Positions 7,645 through 16,048 of a stretch of 56,137 nucleotides of DNA are shown piece after piece. Within the stretch, counting starts at the first letter, position 1, and each line of letters begins with the position of its first letter. The DNA is taken from contig JANOQM010000052.1 in assembly GCA_031422295.1 (NCBI GenBank), positions 1-56,137 on the forward strand. The letters run 5' to 3'. The DNA is from JANOMH01 sp031422295 (lineage in GTDB: Bacteria; Pseudomonadota; Alphaproteobacteria; Rhodobacterales; Rhodobacteraceae). Under the pieces are notes generated by a model that saw only the letters and a program-made list of their open reading frames with translations, searched no databases and had not been told where the DNA came from. The position numbers were made by a program, and so were the translations under genes.

Positions 7645-9105
7645 GTGCTAGTGCAGGATCATGATCGCGCCGGCGGCTATTGGGGCGCTGTTTACGCGTT
7701 CTGTGCCGTCAAGGGATTGCAGGTTGTCATCGACGGCCCGGTGGGGTGTGAAAACCTGCCTGTGACCAGCGTCTTGCATTATACCGATGCGCTGCCGCCG
7801 CATGAATTGCCGATTGTCGTCACTGGTCTTGGGGAATCCGAGATGGGGTCGGGCACCGAAGAAGCAATGAAACGCGCCTGGAAAGTGCTTGATCCGGCCT
7901 TGCCCGCTGTCGTTGTGACCGGATCAATTGCCGAGATGATCGGTGGTGGCGTCACGCCGCAGGGCACCAATATCCAGCGGTTCCTGCCCCGCACGATTGA
8001 CGAGGATCAGTGGGAATCGGCAGACCGCGCGATGACCTGGATTTTCACCGAATTCGGCATGACCAAAGGCCGGATGCCGCCGGAGAAAAAGCGCGAAGAC
8101 GGCGATGCGCCACGCGTGAATATCCTCGGGCCGATGTATGGCACGTTCAATATGCCCTCTGACCTGCATGAAATCCGCAGGTTGGTCGAGGGGATTGGCG
8201 CGACTGTCAACATGGTCATGCCCTTGGGTGCCCATGTCGCTGAAATGCGCAATCTGGTGAATGCGGATGTGAATATCTGCATGTACCGCGAGTTTGGGCG
8301 TGGGCTGGCGCAGGTGTTGGGCAAGCCCTATCTGCAAGCGCCGTTTGGTCTGGATTCCACCACCAAATTCCTGCGCAAGCTGGGTGAATTGCTGGGCCTT
8401 GACCCCGAGCCGTTCATCGAGCGGGAAAAGCATTCGACGATCAAACCGGTCTGGGACCTGTGGCGGTCGGTGACGCAGGATTTCTATGCCACCGCGTCCT
8501 TTGCGATTGTCGCCAATGAAACCTATGCGCGTGGCATCCGCAAATACCTTGAGGGCGATCTGGGGTTCACTTGCGCCTTTGCTGTCGCCCGCACGCGCGG
8601 TGTGAAAACCGACAATGATGCGGTGCGCCAAATGCTGCATTCCAAACGGCCCCTGATCGTCATGGGGTCGATCAATGAAAAGATGTATCTGGCGGAAATG
8701 AAGGGCGGGCATGGGCCTGCACCGACATTCATCCCTGCCAGTTTCCCCGGTGCCGCGATCCGCCGCCATACCGGGACGCCCTTCATGGGCTACGCCGGGG
8801 CCACGTATGTTTTGCAAGAGGTCTGCAATGCGCTGTTCGACGCGCTGTTCCATATCCTGCCGCTGGGCACCGAAATGGACAAGGCGCAGGCTACGCTGAC
8901 CCCGCTGCGCCGCGATTTCCCGTGGGACGAGGATGCCCAGCGGAAACTGGACGAAATTGTTGCCAGCCATCCCATTCTGACCCGTATTTCCGCGGCCAAA
9001 TCCCTGCGCGACGCCGCAGAAAAGGCTGCTTTGGAGGCCGGGGCCGAACGGGTGGTGCTGGAAACCGTAGAGACGCTTGAACCCACCAAGGGAGGACCAA
9101 GATGA
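7645..9105 (+). CDS. bchZ: BchZ, chlorophyllide a reductase subunit
   Basis: NifK-like subunit of chlorophyllide a reductase, 486 residues, partner of BchY. The N-terminal region DHDRAGGYWGAVYAFCAVKG and the conserved GPVGCENLPVTS (about residues 32-43) carry the cluster cysteine. I take GTG at 7645 as start because GGAAGGG lies about 9 nt upstream; GTG at 7651 is also possible. It ends in an ATGA overlap with pufQ, so the bch superoperon continues directly into puf. Confidence 0.96.
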   Translation: MLVQDHDRAGGYWGAVYAFCAVKGLQVVIDGPVGCENLPVTSVLHYTDALPPHELPIVVTGLGESEMGSGTEEAMKRAWKVLDPALPAVVVTGSIAEMIGGGVTPQGTNIQRFLPRTIDEDQWESADRAMTWIFTEFGMTKGRMPPEKKREDGDAPRVNILGPMYGTFNMPSDLHEIRRLVEGIGATVNMVMPLGAHVAEMRNLVNADVNICMYREFGRGLAQVLGKPYLQAPFGLDSTTKFLRKLGELLGLDPEPFIEREKHSTIKPVWDLWRSVTQDFYATASFAIVANETYARGIRKYLEGDLGFTCAFAVARTRGVKTDNDAVRQMLHSKRPLIVMGSINEKMYLAEMKGGHGPAPTFIPASFPGAAIRRHTGTPFMGYAGATYVLQEVCNALFDALFHILPLGTEMDKAQATLTPLRRDFPWDEDAQRKLDEIVASHPILTRISAAKSLRDAAEKAALEAGAERVVLETVETLEPTKGGPR

Positions 9106-9338
9106 CCGATTTTACCAATGATCTCGGAACGGGCGCGCCAGTCGCACGGACGCACCACGCGCCGCCAAAACGCGAATATTACGCCTATTTCGGGCTGATC
9201 TTTCTGGCGACTTTGCCGCTGGCACTCCTGACATGGATGCTGACCGCGGCCCGCCGGATGGAGCTGCCGGAAAAGGGGCCCGTCGCCCGCGCCTGGTCGC
9301 AGGCCCGGATCATCACGCCGCATATCTTTTCGGCATGA
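9102..9338 (+). CDS. pufQ: PufQ, bacteriochlorophyll-related regulatory/carrier protein
   Basis: Small membrane protein (78 residues) at the head of the puf operon, found in Rhodobacter-type PGCs and implicated in bacteriochlorophyll synthesis or delivery. The sequence has a short hydrophilic N-terminus, the family motif PKREYYAYFGLIFLATLPLA and one membrane segment (about residues 26-48). The start overlaps the bchZ stop by ATGA. The puf promoter must therefore lie inside bchZ, but I could not pick it out. Confidence 0.93.
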   Translation: MTDFTNDLGTGAPVARTHHAPPKREYYAYFGLIFLATLPLALLTWMLTAARRMELPEKGPVARAWSQARIITPHIFSA

Positions 9339-9346
9339 CAAGTTTC

Positions 9347-9368
9347 GCCCCGGCTAAAACGTCGGGGC
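9347..9368 (+). other. hairpin between pufQ and pufB
   Basis: GCCCCG ... CGGGGC with a 10-nt loop, 9 nt after the pufQ stop. In Rhodobacter the pufQ-pufB gap is a processing region that separates an unstable 5' segment from the stable pufBA message. No T-tract follows, so it is not a standard terminator. The rest of the 144-nt gap up to pufB is GC-rich with no ORF; I see no pufK. Confidence 0.6.
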
Positions 9369-9482
9369 ACCAAGTTCGTTCATCCTGAAAGGGATTGGCG
9401 GAGTAAGGGCAGGGGACGACCCTCTGTCGTGACCCGGCCGCGGGGGACGCGCGGCGTCAGTTCAATTTTTCGAGGAAAAATC

Positions 9483-9638
9483 ATGGCTGATAAATCTGAC
9501 CTGTCTTTCACGGGTCTCACTGACGAGCAGGCGCAAGAGCTGCACGCAGTTTACATGAGCGGGCTGTGGATCTTTACGATCATCGCCGTCGTGGCACATG
9601 TGCTGACGTACATCAAACTGCCCTGGTTCAACTGGTAA
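9483..9638 (+). CDS. pufB: PufB, light-harvesting 1 beta chain
   Basis: LH1 beta polypeptide, 51 residues: polar N-terminus, one transmembrane helix and the ending LPWFNW. H39 in VVAHVLTYIKLPW is the bacteriochlorophyll ligand; H21 is the second conserved histidine. ATG 9483 is preceded by GAGGA at good spacing. An in-frame GTG at 9429 would add 18 residues unlike any LH1 beta and was rejected. pufA follows after 15 nt. Confidence 0.97.
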   Translation: MADKSDLSFTGLTDEQAQELHAVYMSGLWIFTIIAVVAHVLTYIKLPWFNW

Positions 9639-9653
9639 GGAGGAACACACATA

Positions 9654-9830
9654 ATGGCACAGTTCTACAAGATCTGGCTCGTATTCGATCCGCGTCGCGT
9701 GTTCGTGGCACAGGGCGTGTTCCTGTTTCTGCTGGCCGCGATGATCCATCTGGTGTTGCTGAGCAATCCGCAGACCAACTGGTTCACCCGTGCGTTTTCG
9801 GACGTTCCGGTCGCGGCCGCTGTAGAGTAA
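9654..9830 (+). CDS. pufA: PufA, light-harvesting 1 alpha chain
   Basis: LH1 alpha polypeptide of 58 residues, MAQFYKIWLVFDPRRVFVAQ at the N-terminus, then one membrane helix with H32 (AAMIHLVLL) as the bacteriochlorophyll ligand, and NPQTNWF after the helix. A strong AAGGAGGA ribosome site lies in the 15-nt gap after pufB. With PufB it forms the ring around the reaction centre. A stable hairpin follows at 9851. Confidence 0.97.
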   Translation: MAQFYKIWLVFDPRRVFVAQGVFLFLLAAMIHLVLLSNPQTNWFTRAFSDVPVAAAVE

Positions 9831-9850
9831 ACGCAAGTTCGCTTGCCAAA

Positions 9851-9882
9851 GCTATGGGCGGGGCCGCCGTCCCGCCCTTAGC
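9851..9882 (+). other. pufA-pufL intercistronic stabilising hairpin
   Basis: GCTAtGGGCGGG / CCCGCCCtTAGC, an 11-bp stem with one T-T mismatch and an 8-nt loop, 20 nt after pufA. In Rhodobacter the corresponding structure blocks 3'-to-5' decay, so pufBA mRNA accumulates over pufLMX and LH1 exceeds reaction centres. No T-run follows. The remaining 111 nt before pufL hold no gene. Confidence 0.8.
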
Positions 9883-9993
9883 AAACAAGAACCGGCCTGA
9901 TGCCTGAATAGCATGGGCCTTAAGGCACAGATGGCGGCCAGCCGTTCGGGGACAGCCCGGACAAAACGGGGCCGCATAATTGGAGACGGGAAG

Positions 9994-10845
9994 ATGGCGC
10001 AGCTCAGCTTCGAAAAGAAATACCGCGTCCGAGGCGGGACGCTGGTCGGTGGGGATCTGTTCGATTTCTGGGTGGGGCCATTTTACGTGGGCTTCTTCGG
10101 AGTGACGACGTTCTTTTTCGCCGCCCTTGGCACTATTCTGATTTTCTACGGGGCTTCACAGGGGCCGACATGGAACCCTTGGCTGATCTCGATCAATACG
10201 CCGTCGCTTGAAAATGGCCTCGGTATGGCCCCGCTGATGGAAGGCGGGTTGTGGCAAATCATCACGATATGCGCCACCGCTGCGTTCATCAGCTGGATGC
10301 TGCGCCAGGTTGAAATCTGCCGCAAACTGGGGATGGGCTACCACGTGCCTTTCGCGTTTTCGATTGCAATTCTTGCCTATCTGACCCTCGTGGTCATCCG
10401 GCCGGTTCTCATGGGGTCGTGGGGCTATGCCTTTCCTTACGGCATTTTCAGCCATCTCGAATGGGTCAGTAACACCGGCTATGCCTATGGCAACTTTCAC
10501 TACAATCCGGCGCATATGATCGCGATCAGCTTTTTCTGGATCAATGCTGTGGCTTTGGCCCTGCATGGGTCGCTGGTGCTGTCTGCAGTCAACCCGTCAC
10601 AGGGCAACGATGTGCGGTCGCCGGATTACGAGGATACATATTTCCGCGATCTGATTGGCTATTCCATCGGGCCGCTTGGTATTCACCGGCTTGGCCTGTT
10701 CCTGGCGCTTATGGCCGGGTTCTGGAGTGCGGTTTGCATCGTCATTTCGGGCACAATCTGGTTTGATCAGTGGATCTACTGGTGGGATTGGTACACGTAT
10801 CTGCCATTCTGGGCCGATATGCCGATACCGGAAGGGGTGAATTAA
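9994..10845 (+). CDS. pufL: PufL, photosynthetic reaction centre L subunit
   Basis: Reaction centre L chain, 283 residues, five membrane helices. The segment GNFHYNPAHMIAISFFW carries H169 and H174, and H191 (ALHGSLVLS) and H231 (LGIHRLGLF) follow; counted without Met1 these match the special-pair and iron ligands L173, L190 and L230. ATG 9994 starts MAQLSFEKKYRVRGG; upstream in-frame ATGs at 9913 and 9931 would add sequence foreign to PufL. pufM begins 1 nt after the stop. Confidence 0.98.
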   Translation: MAQLSFEKKYRVRGGTLVGGDLFDFWVGPFYVGFFGVTTFFFAALGTILIFYGASQGPTWNPWLISINTPSLENGLGMAPLMEGGLWQIITICATAAFISWMLRQVEICRKLGMGYHVPFAFSIAILAYLTLVVIRPVLMGSWGYAFPYGIFSHLEWVSNTGYAYGNFHYNPAHMIAISFFWINAVALALHGSLVLSAVNPSQGNDVRSPDYEDTYFRDLIGYSIGPLGIHRLGLFLALMAGFWSAVCIVISGTIWFDQWIYWWDWYTYLPFWADMPIPEGVN

Positions 10846-10846
10846 C

Positions 10847-11779
10847 ATGGCCGAATATCAAAATATCTTTACCCAGGTTCAGGTCGTTGGCCCCGCTGAA
10901 ATGGGCATGTCTGCCGATCTGGACACAAACCGTGAACGGACCACCAATGCGCGCTTTTCGTCCCTGTTGGGGATGATTGGCAACGCGCAGGTCGGTCCGG
11001 TGCATCTGGGTGCCTTTGGCCTGCTGGCGGTCATCGGCTTTGCTGCGTGGTTTTTCATCATCGGGATGAATTTCTGGGCCCAGGTCGACTATAGCCCGGC
11101 CTTGTTCCTGCGCCATCTGGCGTGGCTGTCGCTGGAGCCACCAGCAGCGGAATACGGGCTGGGGTTTGCCCCATTGGCCGAAGGTGGCTGGTGGCTGATT
11201 GCCAGCTTTTTCTTTCTGATCGGGTGTGTGGCTTGGTGGGTGCGAACTTACCTGCGGGCACAGGCGCTGGGCATGGGTTATCATGTCGCTTGGGCCTTTG
11301 CCGCACTGCTTTGGCTGATCTTCGTTCTTGGCCTGATCCGGCCAATCATGATGGGCAGCTGGTCCGAGGCGGTGCCTTACGGTATCTTCCCGCATCTGGA
11401 CTGGACCAACTCGTTCTCGATCACTTACGGCAACCTGTTCTACAATCCGTTCCACGCCCTGTCGATTGCGTTCCTGTATGGCTCGGCCCTGCTGTTTGCG
11501 ATGCATGGCGCGACCATTCTGGCGGTCAGCCGGTTTGGTGGCGAACGTGAGATCGAGCAGATCGTCGACCGGGGCACTGCGTCTGAACGGGCCGCTTTAT
11601 TCTGGCGCTGGACCATGGGGTTTAACGCCACGATGGAGGGGATTCACCGTTGGGCCTGGTGGTTTGCGGTTCTGACCCCGCTGACCGGCGGGATCGGAAT
11701 TTTGCTGACCGGCACCGTCGTTGAAAACTGGACAGAATGGGCAACGGTGCACAACTTCTATGCAGGTGCGGCCCAATAG
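10847..11779 (+). CDS. pufM: PufM, photosynthetic reaction centre M subunit
   Basis: Reaction centre M chain, 310 residues, with five membrane helices. It binds half of the special pair, the Q_A quinone and the non-haem iron. GNLFYNPFHALSIAFLYG, ALLFAMHGATILAVSRFGGERE and MEGIHRWAWW carry the conserved histidines and the glutamate iron ligand. The C-terminus (VENWTEWATVHNFYAGAAQ) is that of Rhodobacter PufM. It starts directly after pufL and a hairpin follows the stop. Confidence 0.98.
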   Translation: MAEYQNIFTQVQVVGPAEMGMSADLDTNRERTTNARFSSLLGMIGNAQVGPVHLGAFGLLAVIGFAAWFFIIGMNFWAQVDYSPALFLRHLAWLSLEPPAAEYGLGFAPLAEGGWWLIASFFFLIGCVAWWVRTYLRAQALGMGYHVAWAFAALLWLIFVLGLIRPIMMGSWSEAVPYGIFPHLDWTNSFSITYGNLFYNPFHALSIAFLYGSALLFAMHGATILAVSRFGGEREIEQIVDRGTASERAALFWRWTMGFNATMEGIHRWAWWFAVLTPLTGGIGILLTGTVVENWTEWATVHNFYAGAAQ

Positions 11780-11791
11780 ACTTGAATCGTC

Positions 11792-11815
11792 TTGGGCGCG
11801 GTTAAGTGCGCCCAA
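11792..11815 (+). other. hairpin between pufM and pufX
   Basis: TTGGGCGC ... GCGCCCAA, a perfect 8-bp stem with an 8-nt loop starting 13 nt after the pufM stop. No T-tract follows. It may set the relative abundance of pufLM and pufX messages, by analogy with the pufA-pufL hairpin. Confidence 0.6.
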
Positions 11816-11898
11816 TCCACACCTTACAAAGTATTGTCGTGCAGTCCGGTTCCGCCCACAGGGCCAAACCCCGACCTGCCACTAACGAGGCACATGCT

Positions 11899-12138
11899 AT
11901 GAACAATGACGACCTCATGTTGGGAATGAGCCGGAAATCCCGGTTGATGGCCGAGGTGACTTTCCTGATGCTTAAGGGCGCGGGCTATGCTGCAGCGCTG
12001 GTTCTGGGTATCTGGTTTTTTATTGCGATCATCGCGGTAGTCGGGCGGCAATTGCCCGAAGACAGCCGCAGCGCGCCTGATCCGACTCCATTGACTTATG
12101 TCATATCGCCCGAGGATTTGGCGGTTCAGGCCGCCTGA
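11899..12138 (+). CDS. pufX: PufX, core-complex dimerisation/quinone-channel protein
   Basis: Small single-helix protein (79 residues) of the LH1-reaction-centre core in Rhodobacter and close relatives, where it leaves a gap in the LH1 ring for quinone exchange and can promote dimers. The recognisable core is FLMLKGAGYAAALVLG, one membrane helix (about residues 27-49) and the family motif VVGRQLPEDS. ATG 11899 has GAGG upstream. PufX diverges fast; it is called from this core plus its place after pufM. No pufC cytochrome gene is present. Confidence 0.88.
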   Translation: MNNDDLMLGMSRKSRLMAEVTFLMLKGAGYAAALVLGIWFFIAIIAVVGRQLPEDSRSAPDPTPLTYVISPEDLAVQAA

Positions 12139-12144
12139 CGATAT

Positions 12145-12248
12145 TGGGGGCAGACCTGATGATGCAACTTAGCTGCATCCGGACCGCCCCCAGCACTGAT
12201 CGGACCTGCCCTCCCGGAACGGTCCGATATCTGGGGTTAACACCCCAG
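12145..12248 (+). other. three consecutive hairpins at the 3' end of the puf operon
   Basis: Hairpin 1 (12145-12192): TGGGGGC / GCCCCCA enclosing GATGCA / TGCATC. Hairpin 2 (12199-12228): ATCGGACC / GGTCCGAT. Hairpin 3 (12231-12248): CTGGGGT-TAAC-ACCCCAG. None has a T-tract; the intrinsic terminator at 12276 follows. They probably protect the 3' end of puf mRNA. The 197-nt pufX-dxs gap holds no other gene. Confidence 0.7.
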
Positions 12249-12275
12249 TTCCCTTCCTGTTGGCTGCAGGAGACT

Positions 12276-12314
12276 GGCGTCACGAAGGGTTAATAGCCAT
12301 CGTGACGCCTTTTT
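12276..12314 (+). terminator. intrinsic terminator of the puf operon
   Basis: GGCGTCACGA / TCGTGACGCC, a perfect 10-bp stem with a 14-nt loop, followed directly by TTTTT. It lies 138 nt after pufX and 22 nt before dxs, so dxs depends on read-through or a promoter inside this region. Confidence 0.88.
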
Positions 12315-12335
12315 GACAATAAGGATACCCCTCTC

Positions 12336-14255
12336 ATGAGCAGTTCGACTGCCGCAGGTGCTGCGACCCCAATCCTTGACCGAGTTTCTGGTCCGGCCGA
12401 TCTGCGCAATATGTCGGATGCGACGCTGACCGCATTGGCGCAAGAAGTCCGCAGCGAGGTGATTGCAGCTGTCAGCATGACCGGTGGGCATCTGGGGTCT
12501 TCGCTGGGTGTTGTTGAACTGACCGTCGCTTTGCATGCAGTGTTCGACACCCCCCGCGATAAACTGATCTGGGATGTGGGCCACCAATGCTACCCACACA
12601 AAGTACTGACCGGGCGGCGCGACCGCATGCGCAGCCTGCGGCAAGAGGGCGGATTGTCGGGATTCACCAAACGGTCGGAATCCGACCATGATCCGTTTGG
12701 CGCGGCGCATAGTTCAACGTCAATCTCGGCGGCTTTGGGGTTCACCATTGGCCGCGACATGGGGATGAACACCGGCGATGCGATTGCGGTTATCGGGGAT
12801 GGGTCAATCTCTGCTGGCATGGCGTACGAGGCGATGAATAATGCGGGCGCAGAGGGGCGGCGCATGTTCGTCATTCTGAACGACAATGAAATGTCGATTG
12901 CCCCGCCGGTGGGGGCCATGTCGAAATATCTGTCGGGCCTATATGGATCGACCCCGTTTGGCGCGGTGCAGAAAATGGCGCAGGGGTTCGAGGCGGCCCT
13001 GCCCGGCCCTTTGCGCGACCACGCCCGTCGTGCCCGAACACTTGTCACCGGCATGACGGGCGGGCAGGGAACTTTGTTCGAGGAATTGGGCTTTACCTAT
13101 GTCGGCCCGATTGATGGGCATGACATGGCGCAACTGCTGCCGGTGTTACGAGCGGCGCGGGCGCGGGCCACGGGGCCAGTCCTGATCCATGTCTGCACCG
13201 TCAAGGGCAAGGGCTATGCCCCCGCTGAAAACAGCGCCGACAAATATCACGGTGTGGCCAAGTTTAATATCGGTACGGGGGAACAGGCGAAATCCCGGCC
13301 CAATGCGCCCAATTATACGACGGTTTTTGGCAAGGCGCTGACGGTCGAGGCGGAACATGATCAACGCATCGTGGGTGTTACTGCGGCCATGCCGTCAGGC
13401 ACCGGGCTGGACATTATGGCAAAACGCTTTCCGGGCCGGGTGTTTGATGTGGGCATTGCCGAACAGCATGGGGTGACTTTTGCCGCCGGGATGGCCGCGT
13501 CGGGGCTGAAACCGTTCTGTGCGATTTATTCGACCTTTCTGCAACGCGGTTACGATCAGATCGTGCATGATGTGGCCCTGCAAAACCTGCCCGTCCGGTT
13601 TGCGATTGACCGGGCCGGGCTGGTGGGGGCGGATGGGCCGACCCATGCAGGATCGTTCGATATCGGCTATCTGGCGGCCCTGCCCAATATGGTGGTGATG
13701 GCGGCGGGGGATGAGGTTGAACTGTTGCACATGGTCGCGACCGCTGCGGCCTATGACGCCGGGCCGATTGCGTTTCGGTATCCGCGCGGTGAAGGCGAGG
13801 GGCATGTGATGCCTGAACGCGGGACTGTGTTGGAGATTGGCAAAGGCCGCGTTGTCCAAGAAGGGACTGATGTAGCGATACTGTCATTCGGGGCGCATTT
13901 GGGCGAATCCTTGCGCGCGGCCAAGGTGCTGGCCGCCCAAGGGATCAGCGCCACCGTCGCCGATGCCCGGTTCGCAAAACCGCTGGACCGGGTGCTGATC
14001 CGGCAATTATTGCGCGATCACAAGGCGCTGATTACCATTGAACAAGGCGCACAGGGCGGGTTTGGGGCGATGGTCCTGCATGATCTGGCCAATGACGGAC
14101 TGTTGGACGGGCGCTGTCAGATCCGCACCATGACTTTGCCCGACCGCTATATCGACCATGCCGCACCGGATGCAATGTATGCCGATGCGGGGCTGACTGC
14201 AGTGGATATTGCGGCAACAGCGATGCAGGCGATGGGGGTGAAGTCGCGGGTTTAG
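12336..14255 (+). CDS. dxs: Dxs, 1-deoxy-D-xylulose-5-phosphate synthase
   Basis: Thiamine-diphosphate enzyme (639 residues) that condenses pyruvate with glyceraldehyde 3-phosphate, the first step of the non-mevalonate isoprenoid pathway. Seen: GHLGSSLGVVEL near the N-terminus, the TPP motif GDGSISAGMAYEAMNNAG (about residues 152-169) and the transketolase-type pyrimidine domain with DVGIAEQHGVTFAAGMA. In Rhodobacter a second dxs copy sits in the PGC to raise precursor flow for carotenoids and the phytyl tail, and this one is in that place, behind the puf terminator. It is convergent with idi across repeat copy B. Confidence 0.96.
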   Translation: MSSSTAAGAATPILDRVSGPADLRNMSDATLTALAQEVRSEVIAAVSMTGGHLGSSLGVVELTVALHAVFDTPRDKLIWDVGHQCYPHKVLTGRRDRMRSLRQEGGLSGFTKRSESDHDPFGAAHSSTSISAALGFTIGRDMGMNTGDAIAVIGDGSISAGMAYEAMNNAGAEGRRMFVILNDNEMSIAPPVGAMSKYLSGLYGSTPFGAVQKMAQGFEAALPGPLRDHARRARTLVTGMTGGQGTLFEELGFTYVGPIDGHDMAQLLPVLRAARARATGPVLIHVCTVKGKGYAPAENSADKYHGVAKFNIGTGEQAKSRPNAPNYTTVFGKALTVEAEHDQRIVGVTAAMPSGTGLDIMAKRFPGRVFDVGIAEQHGVTFAAGMAASGLKPFCAIYSTFLQRGYDQIVHDVALQNLPVRFAIDRAGLVGADGPTHAGSFDIGYLAALPNMVVMAAGDEVELLHMVATAAAYDAGPIAFRYPRGEGEGHVMPERGTVLEIGKGRVVQEGTDVAILSFGAHLGESLRAAKVLAAQGISATVADARFAKPLDRVLIRQLLRDHKALITIEQGAQGGFGAMVLHDLANDGLLDGRCQIRTMTLPDRYIDHAAPDAMYADAGLTAVDIAATAMQAMGVKSRV

Positions 14256-14287
14256 TCGGATTGTGCTGTGCATGCCGAAAGGTCGGA

Positions 14288-14322
14288 GCCTCCGGCGGGG
14301 ATATTTATGTAACAAAAGAATT
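14288..14322 (+). repeat. dispersed Rhodobacterales repeat, copy B
   Basis: GCCTCCGGCGGGGATATTTA then TGTAACAAAAGAATTT. It lies in the 82-nt gap between the convergent dxs and idi genes and may serve both 3' ends. Confidence 0.75.
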
Positions 14323-14337
14323 TGGACGTGTGTAGGT

Positions 14338-14868
14338 TCAGGCCCGCACCAGCCCACCCAGGATCTGAGCCCGATGTTCGGCCAGATATATCTGCAGCCA
14401 CGGGGTGAAGGCTTGTGGCGCAAGGCTGATCTCGTCGGCGAGCGTATCCAGATCCGCCCAGCGGGTGGCCATGACTTCCATTGGGTTCAGCGCCACGGCC
14501 AGACTTTCTGTCGACTGCCCGACATAGACGTCAACCAGTTCATGTTCGGTCAGCCCATTTCCCACATCAGCGCGGTATTCGACCTGCCCGCGATGCGACA
14601 GGTCCAGTCCGGTGATCCCCAATTCCTGCCCCAAACGGCGCACAGCACAATCATCGGGGATTTCGTCCCATTCCGGATGGGTGCAGCAGGTATTAGCCCA
14701 AAGGCCGGGTGTGTGGTATTTGGTCAGAGCGCGTTGCTGGATCAGCACCTTTGACCCGGCCAAGACAAACACGCTGACCGCTTTGTGGCGCAGGCCGCGC
14801 TGGTGAACCTCCAGCTTGTCCACCGGGGTCAGGACCCCGTCTATCCAAGCTGGAATTAGGTCGGTCAT
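14338..14868 (-). CDS. idi: Idi, isopentenyl-diphosphate delta-isomerase (type I)
   Basis: Nudix-fold isomerase (176 residues) interconverting isopentenyl and dimethylallyl diphosphate. The type I pattern is visible: HRxx-like HQRGLRHKAVSVFVL, LIQQRA, then GLWANTCCTHPEWDE with the catalytic cysteine and metal-binding histidine, and EHELVDVYVG with the second active-site glutamate region. The ATG overlaps the bchP stop by ATGA, so the enzyme is made together with geranylgeranyl reductase and bacteriochlorophyll synthase. Confidence 0.95.
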   Translation of the reverse strand: MTDLIPAWIDGVLTPVDKLEVHQRGLRHKAVSVFVLAGSKVLIQQRALTKYHTPGLWANTCCTHPEWDEIPDDCAVRRLGQELGITGLDLSHRGQVEYRADVGNGLTEHELVDVYVGQSTESLAVALNPMEVMATRWADLDTLADEISLAPQAFTPWLQIYLAEHRAQILGGLVRA

Positions 14869-16046
14869 ACGTGCACGGGCGACACGAGCCCAAACAGATG
14901 CGACAGATTTTTGATGCCGATCTTCAGATGCGCCATCGGGCGGGCCGCGACCAGTTCTTTGTTCATATAAGCCTCGAACGTCAGTTTCTGCACGTCTACA
15001 TCATGGCATAAGGACACAAAGCGTTCGCGCCGGTCGTCGGATTTGTAATAAGCGTTCTGCATCGCCCCTAACACTTTGAAAACGCTCTTGTGGTCTTTCA
15101 TGAACAGTTTGCGGGCCAGTTGTAAATCCTTGATCTTGCCGGATTTCAGTTTCGCCGCAGCAGCCGTTGCCGCCACCCGACCCCCGAACATCGCGTAAAA
15201 TATCCCCTCACCAGACGACGGGGCGACAACGCCCGCCGCATCGCCCGCCAACACTACATCGCGGCCATTGTCCCAGCGATCCAGCGGGCGCAACGGAATC
15301 GGCGCACCTTCGCGCCGGATGGTTTTACACCCATCCAGCCCGGCCGATTTGCGCAAAAGGGCGGTCGCGGCCTTAAGGTCCACACCCTCAACGCAGGTGC
15401 CCATGCCGATGCTGGCGTGTTTGCCATGGGGGAAAACCCAGCCGTAGAAATCAGGGGAAATCACGCCGTCGTAGATCACGTCGCAGCGTAATGGGTCGTA
15501 ATTGGCGTTAGCAACCGGCGCTTCGACGATTTCATGGTACGCGATGACATAGGGAATTTTGCTGCCGCCCGGCACCTGATCGCGGGCCACATTTGACCGT
15601 GCCCCATCGGCCCCAATGATCAGCCGGGTGGTCAGGCGTTTTTCGTCCCCCGACGATTTTTCGCGGTAGATGACGTGGGTGCCATCGCTGTCACGGTCGA
15701 TCCGGACATAGGTTCCGGTGATCCGTTCTGCCCCGGCATCGACCGCACGGACGCGCAGGAATTCGTCAAAATTCTCGCGGTCAACCATGCCGACATAGCC
15801 GTTTTCGATGGGAATATCGACGCGGCGGCCGGTGGGCGAGATCATTCGGGCGGTGGTGATCTTGGCCACGATCTGCGATTGCGGAATGCGGAAATCCTTG
15901 ATCAGCCGGGGCGGCACTGCGCCACCGCAGGGTTTAATCCGGCCATCCCGGTCCAGCAGGGCAACGCGGTGCCCGGCCCAGCACAGGTCTTCTGCGGCGG
16001 TCGCTCCGGACGGCCCGCCCCCAATGACAACGACATCATATTTCAT
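14865..16046 (-). CDS. bchP: BchP, geranylgeranyl diphosphate / geranylgeranyl-bacteriochlorophyll reductase
   Basis: FAD-dependent oxidoreductase (393 residues) that reduces the geranylgeranyl tail of bacteriochlorophyll to phytyl. The N-terminal dinucleotide motif VVVIGGGPSGATAAEDL is at residues 5-21, followed by DRDGRIKPCGGAVPPR, typical of the ChlP/BchP family, and GDAAGVVAPSSGEGIFYAM marks the second FAD contact. It lies 2 nt after lhaC and overlaps idi by 4 nt. Confidence 0.96.
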   Translation of the reverse strand: MKYDVVVIGGGPSGATAAEDLCWAGHRVALLDRDGRIKPCGGAVPPRLIKDFRIPQSQIVAKITTARMISPTGRRVDIPIENGYVGMVDRENFDEFLRVRAVDAGAERITGTYVRIDRDSDGTHVIYREKSSGDEKRLTTRLIIGADGARSNVARDQVPGGSKIPYVIAYHEIVEAPVANANYDPLRCDVIYDGVISPDFYGWVFPHGKHASIGMGTCVEGVDLKAATALLRKSAGLDGCKTIRREGAPIPLRPLDRWDNGRDVVLAGDAAGVVAPSSGEGIFYAMFGGRVAATAAAAKLKSGKIKDLQLARKLFMKDHKSVFKVLGAMQNAYYKSDDRRERFVSLCHDVDVQKLTFEAYMNKELVAARPMAHLKIGIKNLSHLFGLVSPVHV

Positions 16047-16048
16047 GG

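Noticed and set aside
9339..9482. Search for pufK between pufQ and pufB
   Set aside because: No short ORF with a start and ribosome site is present; the only in-frame GTG (9429) merely extends pufB.
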